From positions 1-64,000 of the forward strand of contig JAKTTT010000075.1 of NCBI GenBank assembly GCA_030581615.1: a DNA stretch of 64,000 nucleotides, read 5' to 3'. Positions within the stretch are counted from its first letter, which is position 1, and every line of letters begins with the position of its first letter. This document shows positions 32,128 through 45,320 of this stretch, in pieces. Source of the DNA: Alloascoidea africana (Eukaryota; Ascomycota; Alloascoideomycetes; Alloascoideales; Alloascoideaceae). The notes beneath the pieces are model-generated. The model was not told the DNA's origin and searched no databases. It worked only from the letters and a program-made list of their open reading frames with translations. The translations under genes were made by a program, and so were the position numbers.

Positions 32128-32552
32128 TGTGGATTAAATTAATCCCTTTTTATTTATTCTTGGTTTTTGGTTTTTTAATTTTTGTCTTTTGATAATGATT
32201 CAGGAAATTTACTGCTTTTGTATAGTTCTTTCTCGTGCTTATTATTTCTTTTTGGAATTGCCATCATCACCATCATTCCAAATTCATCACTTATATGAAA
32301 TATTGGAAACCATTTGACTGGTTGGCTTGTTTAGTTTATTAGATTTATTGGTATCCCTGGCTTTATGAAATAGCTGGGAATAAAAGAATTCGATTATTTT
32401 ATCATTTAATCATTTTGTAACCAGTTAAATTGTCATAATATAAGTTTCATATACTGTATTATTGTCCTGATCGTTTTGTTTAACAGAACAACATTAAAGT
32501 GTTTTAGACAAATTGTGTGTAAGTGGTTCACAACTATCATACAGTTCAGTCC
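32128..32552. other. 3' flank of paralogue 2
   Basis: AT-rich 425 bp up to the retroelement target site. No gene recognised. Confidence 0.5.
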
Positions 32553-32557
32553 TCACC

Positions 32558-32816
32558 TATTATATGTTTGGGTTGCAAAGTAGAATCTGGTTGTATTATG
32601 GTACAAATAACAGTCTAAATTGAGCTTGACCTTTCCACTAGAAGGGGACAAGTCTCTTCCTTATATATTCGTAGCTAACAACTAAACCCTTCCTTTGTGT
32701 TCTAGTTGGTGGCAACTTAGCAACTAAACCTTTCCTTTCGTTCTAGTCTTGTGAGCTAAGTGACTTTGTAGTCTTTGTGTGACTCAAAGTCTCTTGCACA
32801 TAGCAACCTTATAACA
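32558..32816 (-). repeat. LTR of the Ty3/gypsy element (3' LTR in element orientation)
   Basis: 259 bp, TATTATATGTTTGGG...CCTTATAACA on the plus strand, nearly identical to the copy at 35790-36048. Related LTRs at 15.6-16.6 kb are more diverged. Confidence 0.9.
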
Positions 32817-35789
32817 TCCCCCCCTGTGCTAACGCATAGTGAAATGAAGAGTCCTTTAAAAACCAAGTTTCCATAAGAAAAGAAAGAAAAAAAAATATAT
32901 ATATAGAAATAAATAAATAAATTGAGAATTGAAAAAGAATAGAAAATAAAAAATAGAAAGTAAAAGTAGAAAGTATAGAAAGTAAAAGTAAAAAGTGAAA
33001 AATAAAATAAAGATAAAAAAGAAGTAAAAAAAATAAGAAATACAACAAAAAAAAATAGTACTAGAATTTAACAAAAATTGAATCAAAAGATCATTTTGCA
33101 AATTCTAAATTGTGCGATTTTCCATATCTTTGAACCATATCGGAAGCGGATTTTAGCAGTTCGGTTTTTGTGAACCACTGTTTTGTTCCATCTTTGAACT
33201 GCACTTGCAATCGATATCCACTTTTCATCTTTTTGTGGTGGAGGATCTTTTCGATTTCCATTTCCTCAGTGCCATCCTTATACTTTTTGAATACTTGTGG
33301 AGGACCCTTTGGTGGTAGTGCTCCGTCGTAGTTTTCAGGTAAAGGATTTCGGAGTTTGAGCTGAGATATGTGAAAGATGTTCGGACGCTTTGAGGAAGGT
33401 GGCATTTCCAACTTATAATTGACAGGAGAAAGTTTTTCCGTGATGGTATAAGGTCCGGTAAATTTACCTCTTAACGAGCGAGTTAGTCCTCTATTGTAAA
33501 CATCTCCAGATGTCTTTAATAAGTCTGACCTGACAAAAACTTCGTTTCCGACGTTAAATTGTGTATTTTTTCCATGATCCTTCTTTCGAGTTGCGCTTAA
33601 TGCAGCCTTTGCTGTTATGTCGCTAGTCTCTAGGTCTGACATTATATTGTGTACCTCTCTAAGTGAGACTTTGTCATATGCTGTATCAGGAAAAAGGAAT
33701 TGGTCGGGACCTGTTGGATTATAACCTAAGTCGATCTCGAACGGTGATTTTCCCTTGAGTGCTGTTGAGGGTGCTGAATTCAAGAAGAATTCTGCGTATG
33801 GCAGTAAGGATACCCATTCCTGGTCTTTAGGATTGATATATACTCGCAAGTATTCCTGTAATGATCTAATCTGTCTCTCTACCCTTCCATTAGATTGGTG
33901 ATGATCAGTAACTGATGTGCGTTGTTCGATCTGTAACGCTTCGAACAGTTCCTTGGTGAATCGATTAACGAATGGTTTTCCCAAGTCGGATCGGAGTGTT
34001 TTCGGTAGACCGTGCAATGGTAATAGTTTGGTTAAAACTATGTTGGTAATATCAAGAGCATCAAATTTTGAATCGATCGGGAATAAGTGTGTCCTATGTG
34101 AAAAATCATCCATAACCACTAATATTGAATCATAGTTAGTATTCTGTACTTTGACCAAAGGAAATCCAGAAACAATGTCGATGGCCCAAGTTTTCCATCT
34201 TCCTTGACTTTCTTCCATCTTCTGGGGATTGTCGAGGTTTGTTTGTCTTTGTTTCGTTCGAGCACATTGGTCGCATTGTTCAATGTAGGTTTTAACAATT
34301 TTGAATAAACCAGGAAAATAGTATAGTTTTCTCAGCCATGATGTGAGACGGTTTTGGCCTGAATGTCCGCCAAAAGCTGAGTTGTGCCAGTGTTCAAGGA
34401 GCGATTGTTGGCAGTTTTTTGGAACACACAATTTTGCCTTTCTGTACAATAGTTTGTTTCGAATCTTGTATCCTGGGTAATCGGCAAGTCTTGAAATGAT
34501 TTTCGCAAAAAATGGATCTTGTTTGTATCCTTTCTTGAATTTGTCGATTATTTCCGGGTTGGTGACGAAAGAGGTTATTCTACAGAAAGGCAAAATTGTG
34601 TGTTCCAAAAACCTGCCAACAATTGCTCCTTGAACACTGGCACAACTCAGCTTTTGGCGGACATTCAGGCCAAAACCGTCTCACATCATGGCTGAGAAAA
34701 CTATACTATTTTCCTGGTTTATTCTAAACTGAGGTAGTATGTGAACTTATCTAGGCCGTAAGTGATCGCAAACAATTCCTTTTCGAGAATCGGCCAATTC
34801 TTTTGGAATCCGTTGAGTGTTGTCGCTCGGAATCCAATTGGCATCCACTCACCTTTCGATGTCTTTTGTAGCAATGCAGCGCCAACGCTGTTGTTTGAAG
34901 CATCACAACATAGCTTAATTGGGAGATGTGGATTGAATGTTGTTAAGGCTACACAATTCTGGACTGCCTTCTTCAATTGTTCCCATGCTTTGACATGTTC
35001 GTCGGTAAAAACATATTTGACGTTCTTCTTGAGTAACATGTAAAGCGGTTCGGCGATTTCTGCGTAAGCTGGGATATGAGCGGAAATGTACGTTGTTAAG
35101 CCAAGAAATCTCTGCAATTCTTTCTTGTTGTTAGGCTGTGGTGTGTTTTGTACTATGTCAACTGATTTATCGCTTGGATCGACTATTACAGTGTTATTGG
35201 AAACACTAAGTTGATGTCCTAGCCATTGGATTCTCGATTGGAAGAATTCACACTTATCTTTGTTGACATGTAACTTTGCCTCTTTTAACGTTTGTAAAAC
35301 ATCCTTCAAGTGTTTTTTGTGTTCGCTCATATCTTTACTGAAAATTAGTACATCATCAAGTTCAATCCTTATATAATCTGCGTGCTAGCGGAGAATCTTA
35401 GCGATTGCTCGCGAAAAGATTTCGGGGGCATTCTTGAGTCCAAAGGGAAGCACTCTAAATTTGTAAAATCCACTTGGCGTTTTAAACGTAGTAAATCTTT
35501 GGGATTGATCTGACAGTCTTATGTGGTGGTACGCATTTGTAAGATCTAACTTAGAAAATATATTCCCTGTAACTCCCGCAAATAGATGCTCCCAGCTTTC
35601 GAGCGTCGTTGGGATAGTTGAAGTAATCTGATTTAGTTGTCGATAATCAATGACTACTCTTTTCTTCTTCCCAGTAATGACGAACGGGACACTGTAAGCC
35701 TCTGTGCAAGGAACTTGCTGAATAAAACCTTTAGCCAGTAAGCGGTTAACTTCTTCGTTTAGAACTTGTTGATCCGGGCACGACCTCCA

Positions 35790-36048
35790 TATTATATGTT
35801 TGGGTTGCAAAGTAGAATCTGGTTGTATTATGGTACAAATAACAGTCTAAATTGAGCTTGACCTTTCCACTAGAAGGGGACAAGTCTCTTCCTTATATAT
35901 TCGTAGCTAACAACTAAACCCTTCCTTTGTGTTCTAGTTGGTGGCAACTTAGCAACTAAACCTTTCCTTTCGTTCTAGTCTTGTGAGCTAAGTGACTTTG
36001 TAGTCTTTGTGTGACTCAAAGTTTCTTGCACATAGCAACCTTATAACA
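35790..36048 (-). repeat. LTR of the Ty3/gypsy element (5' LTR in element orientation)
   Basis: 259 bp matching 32558-32816, directly next to the primer-binding-site match on its left. The 5-bp duplication TCACC follows on its right. Confidence 0.9.
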
Positions 36049-36053
36049 TCACC

Positions 36054-37040
36054 TTTCTCATTCAAACATTCACATTGAGTCCGATGTAATCTTATAGTGG
36101 GAATGAAAAAGGTTTTGGACCAAGAAGCATCGTTTCATTTTATACGGCTGCTATTGTCTAGTAGTTTGCGCAACCCCTCCTACTGAAAGTTGTGCCTCCT
36201 TTTCAGCCATAAATACCCCACATCCCTGACAGTTTTTCTCTTTTCCAATCGTTGGAGCTAGTAAAAGATCCAAGAAGATCTAACTCTTTAATATTTAGTC
36301 CTTATTCTGTAAAGGTAAAAGTCTCCACTACAGAAGGCTTCCACAACCGTAGAGTGTTGGCTCTCCAAACCTACTTACGACAGTTCGGTCAACCCATCCA
36401 ATTCCGTATGTCATTCCTTGATCTATTTGGAAATAACTGTTGCCAAGAATATTTGAGCAGATTTGTAATTGATTATTGAGTGAATACAACTCAATCTCAC
36501 ATCTTTTGATCATTGGTCTTGTCGATTTCCCCAAATTATTTGTCTAATTTTACCCGCTGTAGAACAGCAGCCCTCTCTGGCCCATTTTTCCAACACTTTA
36601 ATGAAAAAGACTGTTTCTGTAAGTGAGGTGCCTACGACACAGAGAGACGCTTTTAATGAGCTTTCTCGATTCTGAGAGCTCATTTTTATCCAAGGAAAAG
36701 ATCCAGTAAACCAGTTGTGTGTATTTTTTTGGCTGCTTATCTCGCTATATTCACAAACCAGAACACTATAATTGTCTTGCAGGTGTTCTACAATGCTTAA
36801 ATACCAGACATTTAAGACTGATATACAAACAGACTCCGCCAGCTGATTCTATAATCATTTATCCTTAACATTGACACAAAAATAATTTTGGATTCTTTAA
36901 AGCAAACACCACAATAGTAGACTAGACAAGAAGATCAAGTATACACTAACAACTATCAATGAATACGGATAGTCTTTAAATCACTAGAAATGACTGATAT
37001 ACATAGTTCATTTTTGCTTCATTGTTTTCTCCAACTAGTA
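36054..37040. other. Intergenic, no gene seen
   Basis: About 990 bp between the retroelement and the 3' end of the disulfide isomerase. Small frames only, with no family resemblance. Confidence 0.5.
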
Positions 37041-38339
37041 TTATTTCTTAAAAACATTCAAAATATTCAGTCTGGTTTGCATGCTATCTGCTTTAGCGCG
37101 AGGCAAATTACTCTTCCCCACAAGCTTTCCTAGTCTTACAATCTCCTTACCGACAAACGCTTCTTCATTAGAAAGAATCTTATTGATTACTCTCTTGTAA
37201 TAGGCACTACTCTTGTTTTCAATGGCTTCGAGTCTGGTTAACAACTCGGCGCCAAGTGATGCTTTGGATTCACTATCTTTGGCTTTCAAAAACTTGGAAA
37301 TATCCTCGGAGATGGAGTCAATTATGCCGGCTGTAGAGGTAAGTGATCCATCAGGAGCTCTGTTTGTTCCTGCATTCTCATTGATAAAGTTAACCAGTGC
37401 ATTCAGTGATCGAGCTCCTTCATATCGAGTTGGATTCTTTTTGTCTCCCTTGGGGAAGAATAAAACGGTTGGGAAACCGCTAACGTCGTACTTTGATTGA
37501 AGATATTCAGTCGATGGGCCACCAGTGGTGTCGATTTCTGCAACCAAAACTTCATCATCACCTGCAAAAGTCTTTGCCAATTTTTCATACTCAGGTTTCA
37601 AGTTTTTGCAATGGCCACACCAGCTAGCGGTAAATGCAACGATGACGCTTCTCTCATCATTATCTACAACTGCATCATCAAAAGAAGCATCGCTCAGTTT
37701 GACAATCTGTGAGGGCTCCTTACGGGGAATCTTTGCAGCAACCTTTGCATGCTCGGTTATAAAGTCAATAAATGAATCGATGTCTCGACCTTTGTTGTAA
37801 GGGACTGGCTCTTCTTCACTATCTGGTTTGAAAAGTTTGAGCGTTGGGAAGCCCTGGATCCCGTATCTCTTTCCGATTTTCCGATTTTCATCAGCATCAA
37901 TTTTTACTGTAATTGAGGTTTTTTGAATGTTAGAATCAAATGATGATAACAGCTCAATTCAATACATACCTATTTGGACCTTGTCTGCTGATTTTTCATA
38001 GAAGGTAGACAATTCTTCATAGGTAGGAACCAATTGTTTGCAATGCCCACACCAGCTTGCATAAAACTACGAGCCAAAAAAAAAAAAAGAGAAAAAAAAC
38101 TGGTTAATTCGAAACAAATCTCCCTTAAGGCCTAGTCGAATCAAATACGCAAAGGCGATTATACAAAAGCAGCGTGGCATCAACTGCTGACAAAGGCTTA
38201 CCTCAACAAGTGAAAACTTCCCACTGTTCACAACCAAATCGTCAAAGTTGTCATCTGTAGCAACAAGAACTTCTCCATTGGCAAACGCCACCAATGCGCT
38301 AAAAAGCGGTAAGAGAGCTGTTGGGTTTAAAAACTTCAT
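37041..38339 (-). CDS. ERp38-type protein disulfide isomerase, three exons
   Basis: ER oxidoreductase of the fungal ERp38/TigA group: two catalytic thioredoxin domains plus an ERp29-like helical D domain. Exons 38339-38202, 38066-37970 and 37906-37041 (donors GTAAGC, GTATGT; acceptors GTAG, ACAG) give 366 aa. Exon 1 encodes a signal peptide ([22 protein letters not shown]). Active sites are WCGHC at residues 51-55 and again at ~174-178. The C-terminal ~110 residues form the D domain ([36 protein letters not shown]). The protein ends LNVFKK with no HDEL/KDEL-type retrieval signal that I can find. As far as I know S. cerevisiae lacks this domain arrangement. Confidence 0.92.
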
Positions 38340-40636
38340 CTTTCTTGTCAGTTTACAGAAACAGAGTAGGAAGAGAGAGCTTGTGGGGCTTATTAAGTGT
38401 ACTAGAAAGGAGTTTGGGTGTTGTTTTTGAAACGTGTCTACTAGCTAGATCTGGTACAAATAGCACTGGATGGGATACAATCAAAAACCAACTTTAATTT
38501 ATTATCCATTGTTGATGCTGGATTCTTTGCAATTGTTAATTTAGGACTTGCAGAATGGTTTCTTGACATTTTGATGATAAAAGAAAAAAAGGTAAAGATG
38601 AACTTCCGTTTTTTTGAAGTTGAAAGTTGAAAAAGACGTACTTGTTGATTCCTCATAATACAAAAGAAAGACCAAGTCTGAACATAATCTTGATAACATT
38701 CACTAAGCATTGTAGTAAAAAAAAGTGTATAACAAACGAGAAATTTTTCATAGAAGCAATATTCTTACCCATATGTTAGATTACAGTGGTGGATGGAACT
38801 CTGTTGCCTTCTTTAAAACATAACTAGATTATGCTACTGTGCTTTTCTTTATGCAAGCACAAACATCCTCCGATGCTATGGAATAATCTAAAACATTCGA
38901 CTAGCGCCCTGATCCAAAGGTAGTAAATATATTACTTGGTCAAAACAAGAAGCATGGGCTTTTACCAAAGGCTATTGGTCAAGTCTGCTTTGGAAATTTT
39001 GCGAAAAATTCTGTTCTATCTCAAGATATGCTCTGTATTATAGTTCCACAATAGCTGTCCGTTACAAAAAGCAGTCGGCTAATTCAATGCAAAAAGAAAT
39101 GAAAAATATATATATATATATGATTGAAGTCTCTGCCAAATAAGATGTCGTATTGTAACGAACTATTTATTTGCATGTGGACTCTCAGTGGCTTAAAACT
39201 CAACATGGAAAACTATACAAAACAAGTGGATAAGAGAATAGCCATAGATATATCGTAAATGATAATTTAGAAGTTGATTGTGCATCGCGTTTCACCAAGT
39301 TTTTAATCAATATGACAAAGCAAGCGATCGTAGGTGGTCACCCCAAAACAATATCAACGACATTTCATTTTGCCCTCTTCTAATAAAACGAGGCATCTTC
39401 AACAGCTTAGTTGACAGCATTCGCTGTTATCGAATCATATCTTGAAATGGTTATGGTTTCCTTTTGGTTCAAATGATAGAGGATAATGTGGATGACTCGT
39501 TGTGTGCTGAGATCGTCACCAATCTTATTTAATGAATATATGATATGATATCCTTAGAAAAATATGGAATAATCCAAAAGTATCGACATAAAAACTTTTC
39601 CCATCGCCATGTGGGCGAATCCCAAGTCCAAAGGTTTTGCAGAAACCTGGCGGTGGTTATGTGCTGTAACCATATCTACTCAAGAACTCAATTATAAAGT
39701 CAGAAACTGATCAAGGATGTCAAACGAAATGACTTGGCTTGAAAAACTGAAAGACTGTGGCATAACTTTCAGCAATGACGATCAATCGATAACCAAACTG
39801 AAAATATTCCTGTAACTGTTAGACTGGAACAATGTCATCATTATACTGGTTAACTCAGACAATCAATTTGTTTGAGATTTTGTTCGGATACATGGCTACT
39901 CTTATCCAAAGAATACAAACATATGGAGAACAAAATACATTTCAAAGTTTCATAGGTAGAGATCAATGGCAATACAAGCAAGTTAAAGGGAGTTTGTTTT
40001 CATTTGTCCAACCACGCGGTCTGAAGAATTATTCTCAAAGTTTCGAATTATGGCTTGATCTTCCATTTTGACTCTAGTATCCAAAGTTTCTCTTATATGG
40101 AACAGCAAAGCACTATGAAACTTGATTGCCACGATTTTACAATATTGAATGAAGACTAGTGTCACACAACCAGTAACTAATTCATGCATATCTTTTTTTT
40201 TTAAAGTAGGTAAATGGTGACAAAGAGTAGAAAAAATGGGAAAAACAATAGAGTAAAAATACAATTTTCAAAAAAACAAAAAGTCGATATTTAACAATTT
40301 ATCCAGAAAATAGTAATAATAATAATAATAATAATAATAGAATAAAATAACAATGCAATCAGTGAAATGCCAGAACTAAATCAATCATAAATAATTTAGA
40401 AATGCACGACGAAACAAAAGAGATTATTGGTTTTTTTTTTCGTTCTTTCTTTCTTTCTTTCCCATCATCCATCATAATAATCATCTTTTCAATTTCTTTG
40501 TTTCTTTTTGCCACAAGATTTTTCTTCCTCCAATTTTCTTGTGAATAAAAATACATGTCAAAGGTCAAAAGCCGACGACGGGTTCAAGAACCAAATAAAA
40601 ATTGAAGTCAAGTCAAGTCAAAGTCAAGATGATGCT
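38340..40636. other. Intergenic, mostly without recognisable genes
   Basis: 2.3 kb between the isomerase start and the 3' end of the transcription factor. A short minus-strand frame at 38441-38710 is listed separately. AT and TAA microsatellites occur near 39108 and 40312. Nothing else is recognised. Confidence 0.45.
38441..38710 (-). CDS. Possible small protein, weak evidence
   Basis: An ATG frame of 89 codons, MLSECYQDYVQTWSFFCIMR then NQQ, runs into a good donor (GTACGT at about 38640). The real product might therefore be a short spliced protein with a second exon near 38460-38560. No family is recognised and the second exon is not fixed. It could equally be chance. Confidence 0.2.
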   Translation of the reverse strand: MLSECYQDYVQTWSFFCIMRNQQVRLFQLSTSKKRKFIFTFFSFIIKMSRNHSASPKLTIAKNPASTMDNKLKLVFDCIPSSAICTRSS

Positions 40637-43600
40637 TTAAATGTGAAATTGGCGATAAAACATGTCCCATTCACTTTCATCTCCATCAAACAGGAAACTC
40701 TCATACGTAATGTACGGATATCCCATTTGATGTTCTGGTCCAGATACCGCTGCACCACCACCACCACCACCACCTGCACCCATTCCCGTGGCCATTGACA
40801 ATGTTTCCTCGGGAACTTGTTGGTAATATGCTGGACGTATATGTGGTACTTGGGTCGGAGACATCATATCGATTGATGCACCACTCCGATCAGATTGGTT
40901 CGAACCCACTGTTGATGGAGGACCGAGTGGTGGACCAGAAGCAGAATTCCTGTCTTGATGAGGTTCATAAAATTGATTCGGTGGTAATGATTGAGGAGGA
41001 TGGATAGAAAGTGATTGAACCTGGTGTTGTATCGGGCCTGTAATTGAAGTAGAACGGCTGTTTACCGAAATTTCACTACCCTGTTGTTGTGTTTGCTGTT
41101 GATCTGAAGGAATAGAGGATCGATTCCTCACATGCTGCATCATCTGCGGGTGATATGGAGGCTCCAAAGGTGGGGGATATTGGGGTGGGTGAATAAAAGC
41201 TCGTTCTGCATTGCCATGTTGCTGTTGAATGTGTAAATTACCACTATGAGGTAATTCTTGTTGTTGTTGTTGTTTTGTGGAGTTGTTTGTCTGATCTCTT
41301 GTGTGGTTTTGTGATTTTCGTCTTTTCTTGAGAGGGGTCATGTGGGAATTGATTGAATATTCAAACTCTGAAGATCTGTAGGAGGAGGATTCACCGGAAC
41401 TGGACCTTCTCGATGGTCTTGAATGAGAATCCACCGAAGATGATTCAAACTCTTGACTAGAACCATAAGAGGAAGAACTCAGAGGTGGGTTCATTTTTCT
41501 GGGAGACAAAGACAAAGAAGAAGCACCAGTTACTTGTTGATGACTGGACAAGACAGGTTGAGGAGGTCTCAGTGGAGCCTGTTGAAACATCTGTGGATGC
41601 TGTTGTTCATGAATTGATACCTGTGTGAAATCAGAAGTAGAGGCCTGAGTAGAATTAGAAGAGGAAGTATTTGTCATTGGGTGAGAAGGGAACATGGTCG
41701 AGGTGTTGTTACCAGGTCCAGTTTTACCAGAAGTGCAAGAAGCAGATCCATTAAATTTTTGATTTGAACCTGTGTTAGGAGCACTGTAAAGATAAGAAAA
41801 CTGGGATTTGTAATCTGTATAGTTTGCCTCAAAGAAACCAATGTTTTTCTTAATGATATAAAAATCATCATAAATGTCATGATCATCTTCAATTTTCCAA
41901 CTGTTCACTTTTAAATTCATTTTTTTCAAAGACCCATTTGGAGTCCAATTATTCTCATAAAGCTTGATCAAGATTTCATCTCGAACTTTATACCTTTGAA
42001 CCATTAGAGACTTCATCGTCACGGAAATACGATGTATCACTTCCAATTCGTTTGTCAATAGTCTTTCAATGATGGACATTATCGGACATTGCTTTTTAAG
42101 ATTTGCCAATGCAATGGTGACTATCCCCAATAGCTTGAAACAAATCGAGTTTGTATATTTTATGGTATTTGAATAAATCACAGAACTATTTTGACGTTCA
42201 TCCTCATCATAATCCTGATCAATTTCATATTCAGGTGCAAGTTTTTCAGAATCATGGAGAATAGATTCCAAATATCGGGTTTTAATTCCAAATTTTCGTT
42301 CACAGTAATGACAGGATCGGTACATGTCCATGGTTAACCGTATCAATATGATATTGACAACTGCAGAAATGACATTCACCATGTGGAATGGGAACAAATC
42401 GTACCGAAAATTCGAACCTCCACCGGGTTCGCTGCCACTTCCTGGAGAAGTTGGTTGTGTTGTACTGTTTTTCTTGTCTGAATATGTATATCTTCTTTTC
42501 GAAGTGGAGGCATCGGATTCATTCCCGGATAACGACGAATCCTCCGAACTTTTCTTGTTGAAAATTCTCAACAGTTCAATTATGATTTCCGTGGATTTCC
42601 AGCATATATCAAAAGCATAATCAAATGACGCTTTTTCAATGTTTTCATCATCACTTATACTGTTGTTGGATACAGATTTGGCGTTGGAATTCGTAGACCC
42701 TCTTCTCGTACTACTATCGCTTTCGTATGGATCGACAAATGCACCTCCTATTGTTGAGGATGATTCCCGTGGAACAAACTGGAATTTGTTTGCAAGTATG
42801 CTTCTAATGCCTTGTAAAAGAATAGGTCGGTACAAAATGATGATAATTGCATGATACGTCATGTGTAAAATCAACACCACCGGTTCAATATTGTTGATTG
42901 GACCGCCGTTGCCATTGTTTGTGAGATTTGTTGGACTGGTTGGTCCATTTGTGCTAGAAGGTCCATCACCGATATTTATCCATTGGTTCCAATGTAGATT
43001 CGAAGGTAAATCGCATAACCATTTTTCCAACTCAATATGAATATTGCCAATAGAATTACAAATTGCGTGGAAACTGATATTTGAGGCGTTATTGTTATTG
43101 TTATTGTTGTTGTGATTTGTGTCCCCTCTTTTTTGAGGGTGTCGCATGTTTGTTCCAAAAACTTCCGTTAAAACTCTATTCAAAATTTTGGCCAATTCCA
43201 CCTGATATATCCAAGAATTGACCAAAGCCATTCTATTTTCACCTTTACTGAGTTTTTTAAACAAAACGGCTTCTTTCGTACTGAGTAGGTCATAAACGCT
43301 ACTGCGGATTTCCCCCGGGTATGGCAATCTTACTGTTTTTCTAACGTCCGAATCAATTGGATCGAGAAATGGCGGGCGACCATAACAAAACGACATGAAC
43401 TTGTCGATTAAAAAACACCCCCAGTACACTCGTCGTCGTAATTCTCTTTCTATTTTCGATTTCACACTGGAATCCCAATTATCTGGATCCAAATGGAGTC
43501 CCATTTCATGGACCAGGCGAAATGCCAATCCTGTAAAACACCATGCTTTTGAGGTTTCCCCAATCATGAATTCACGAAGGGATAAAAACAAAATAGATTG

Positions 43601-45320
43601 TAATATGGGTAGAGAAGGATCCACCAAGCCGGGTGTATTAATAAAAATGCTTCGTTCGGCGTATCGATAAAATCTACCGGCCAGTTTTTTAATCTCTTGG
43701 TCATTGGGGAAAAACAGAGCAGCATATGAACACAGTGAGCAGAGTAGTCCATGTGTATAGTAAGGTCCATTGCCAAGTTCAAAATCGCGTAAAAAATATT
43801 CACGATATATGAACATTGTGTTTGGATATTGGCATGTAAATAAAAACGAAATGAGTTTCCGACAGATTGTTGAGATTTTCGAATCTCTCAGGAATTCCTC
43901 GATAGGCATATCTGGAACAGTCAGGGAAGTTGAGGTTGATGGGTTAATACGGCCAGGTACAGGTACAGCAGCAGCAGTAGCAGCAGCGGCAGCGGTAGCA
44001 GGCTGGTGCTGATCGCTGTACTGTTGAGAATGTTGGGGATGCTTCCCAGTATTGTCTGCAATGTGAGATGGATCATGTATCATGTTCTGGGGAGACGAAG
44101 AACCTGGGCCCGCTATTGGCGGACGATGTTGTTGTTGATGTAACTGTGAATTATGCGTTGGTCTAGGATGGACCAAACCTGGAGTAGTGCTTGCAGTAGC
44201 AGCAGCAGCAGCAGCAGATGATGAGGATGATGATGATGGCGGCGGGAACTCGTTCAAGTATTGTAATATACTTTCAGAGTCATTTCTGGATGCCATTAGG
44301 GTGAGAGGGATTGAAGAAACCACAGCTTTTGCATTTAGTGGGGTTGGGGATAACTGGACAAAACTCGTTGTACCAAAGAACTGAACAGATTTGAGGGAGT
44401 TTGAGTTGATTCGAAATAGTCGAAAGGGATGGATATAGCTGTCTGGTTTTAGAGATTTTGTAGGGATGTTTGCATTTGGAAGAGCCGATTCGGGCTTTAG
44501 TTGCAGTGTTCTTTGAGAAAAAGGGGGTCTTGTATTGGGTTCACCAGATTTCATGCTATAATCAATATCTGATGGATGGGGATGAGCAGGTTGTTGGGGA
44601 GGAGGGTATTGAAAGGCTTCATCAAATTGGAGACAAGGTGGGGAAGTGTTTGAGGATGATTCCAATTTTATTTTCTTAAAGGGGTTGTTTGGTTCACCGG
44701 ATGATGAAGATGAAGAAGAGGATTCCTTTACGCGGTCGACATTTGCAAGGTTTGCCATTGTAAGGGAGTCTCTTGTATGCTGACCATTTGAAATTTTCTC
44801 AATATACGTTTGCAGTAGGTATATCTGTCGTTCAAGTACATCGACATAGGACTTTGTTACTGGTCGTTTCTTGTATCCGTCGTGATGGTAAACACAATCG
44901 ATACTTTTCTTGCGGCAGTTTATGCATGGTTGTTTCTTGTCGCATCGAATCTATTTGTAAAAGAAGTGGGTTAGCCAGGAGAGTCCAAGTCCAAGTCCAA
45001 GATTCGGAAGGTATTGAGTGGGTCAATCAATGGCAGTGTATAATTGTTTGGAGATGGAGATAGGTACCTTTCGACGACGACAATACTCGCATCTTGAAGA
45101 TTTGACACACACAGGATAGTTAGTTAAAAAGAATTATAATGAATGAAAAAGGATCTACTAAGCATCATCAACATGGACATTCCTGTCGGAGGCAACGATT
45201 GCAAGATTCAAGAACCAGGGATCCCGGCCAAAATTGATTAAGAGATACAGGTACGTACGAAACACGGGCAGGTTCCTTTATCCTTTTGCCAGGCCGCGAA
45301 CCGGATTCAAAGTGGCTCAT
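40637..45320 (-). CDS. Zn2Cys6 fungal transcription factor, three exons
   Basis: 1466-aa zinc-cluster regulator. Exons 45320-45259, 45092-45068 and 44950-40637. The middle exon is only 25 nt and encodes the first half of the cluster; joined, residues 22-48 read CEYCRRRK-IRCDKKQPC-INCRKKSIDC, a perfect CX2CX6CX5CX2CX6C. A basic linker (YKKRPVTKSYVDVLERQIYL) leads into a short coiled coil, then Ser/Gln/His-rich regions. A Fungal_trans domain lies at ~370-620 (FLRDFELGNGPYYTHGLLCS, RRVYWGCFLIDKFMSFCYGR, PPFLDP). The long C-terminal part is Ser/Gln/Pro-rich, like an activation domain. The exact orthologue is not recognised. It sits 336 bp downstream of the DUF1445 gene on the same strand and 6 kb from OXP1, so it may regulate them. 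Confidence 0.92.

Larger units (their letters stand above)
32558..36048 (-). mobile_element. Ty3/gypsy LTR retrotransposon, broken copy
   Basis: Bounded by two direct LTRs of 259 bp (32558-32816 and 35790-36048) and flanked by a 5-bp target duplication TCACC (32553-32557 and 36049-36053). In the element's own minus-strand direction, the LTR at 35790-36048 is followed at once by a primer-binding-site match, TGGAGGTCGTGCC (35789-35777). Then come reverse transcriptase (VVIDYRQLNQIT, FSKLDLTNAYHHIRL), RNase H and integrase with HHCC-type and catalytic-core parts (33091-34608 has the longest open frame). No Gag or protease is seen, and the coding region is broken at several points, so the copy is dead. 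The two LTRs are almost identical, which points to a recent insertion. A segment of about 120 bp of the integrase region also occurs inverted nearby. Confidence 0.93.
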
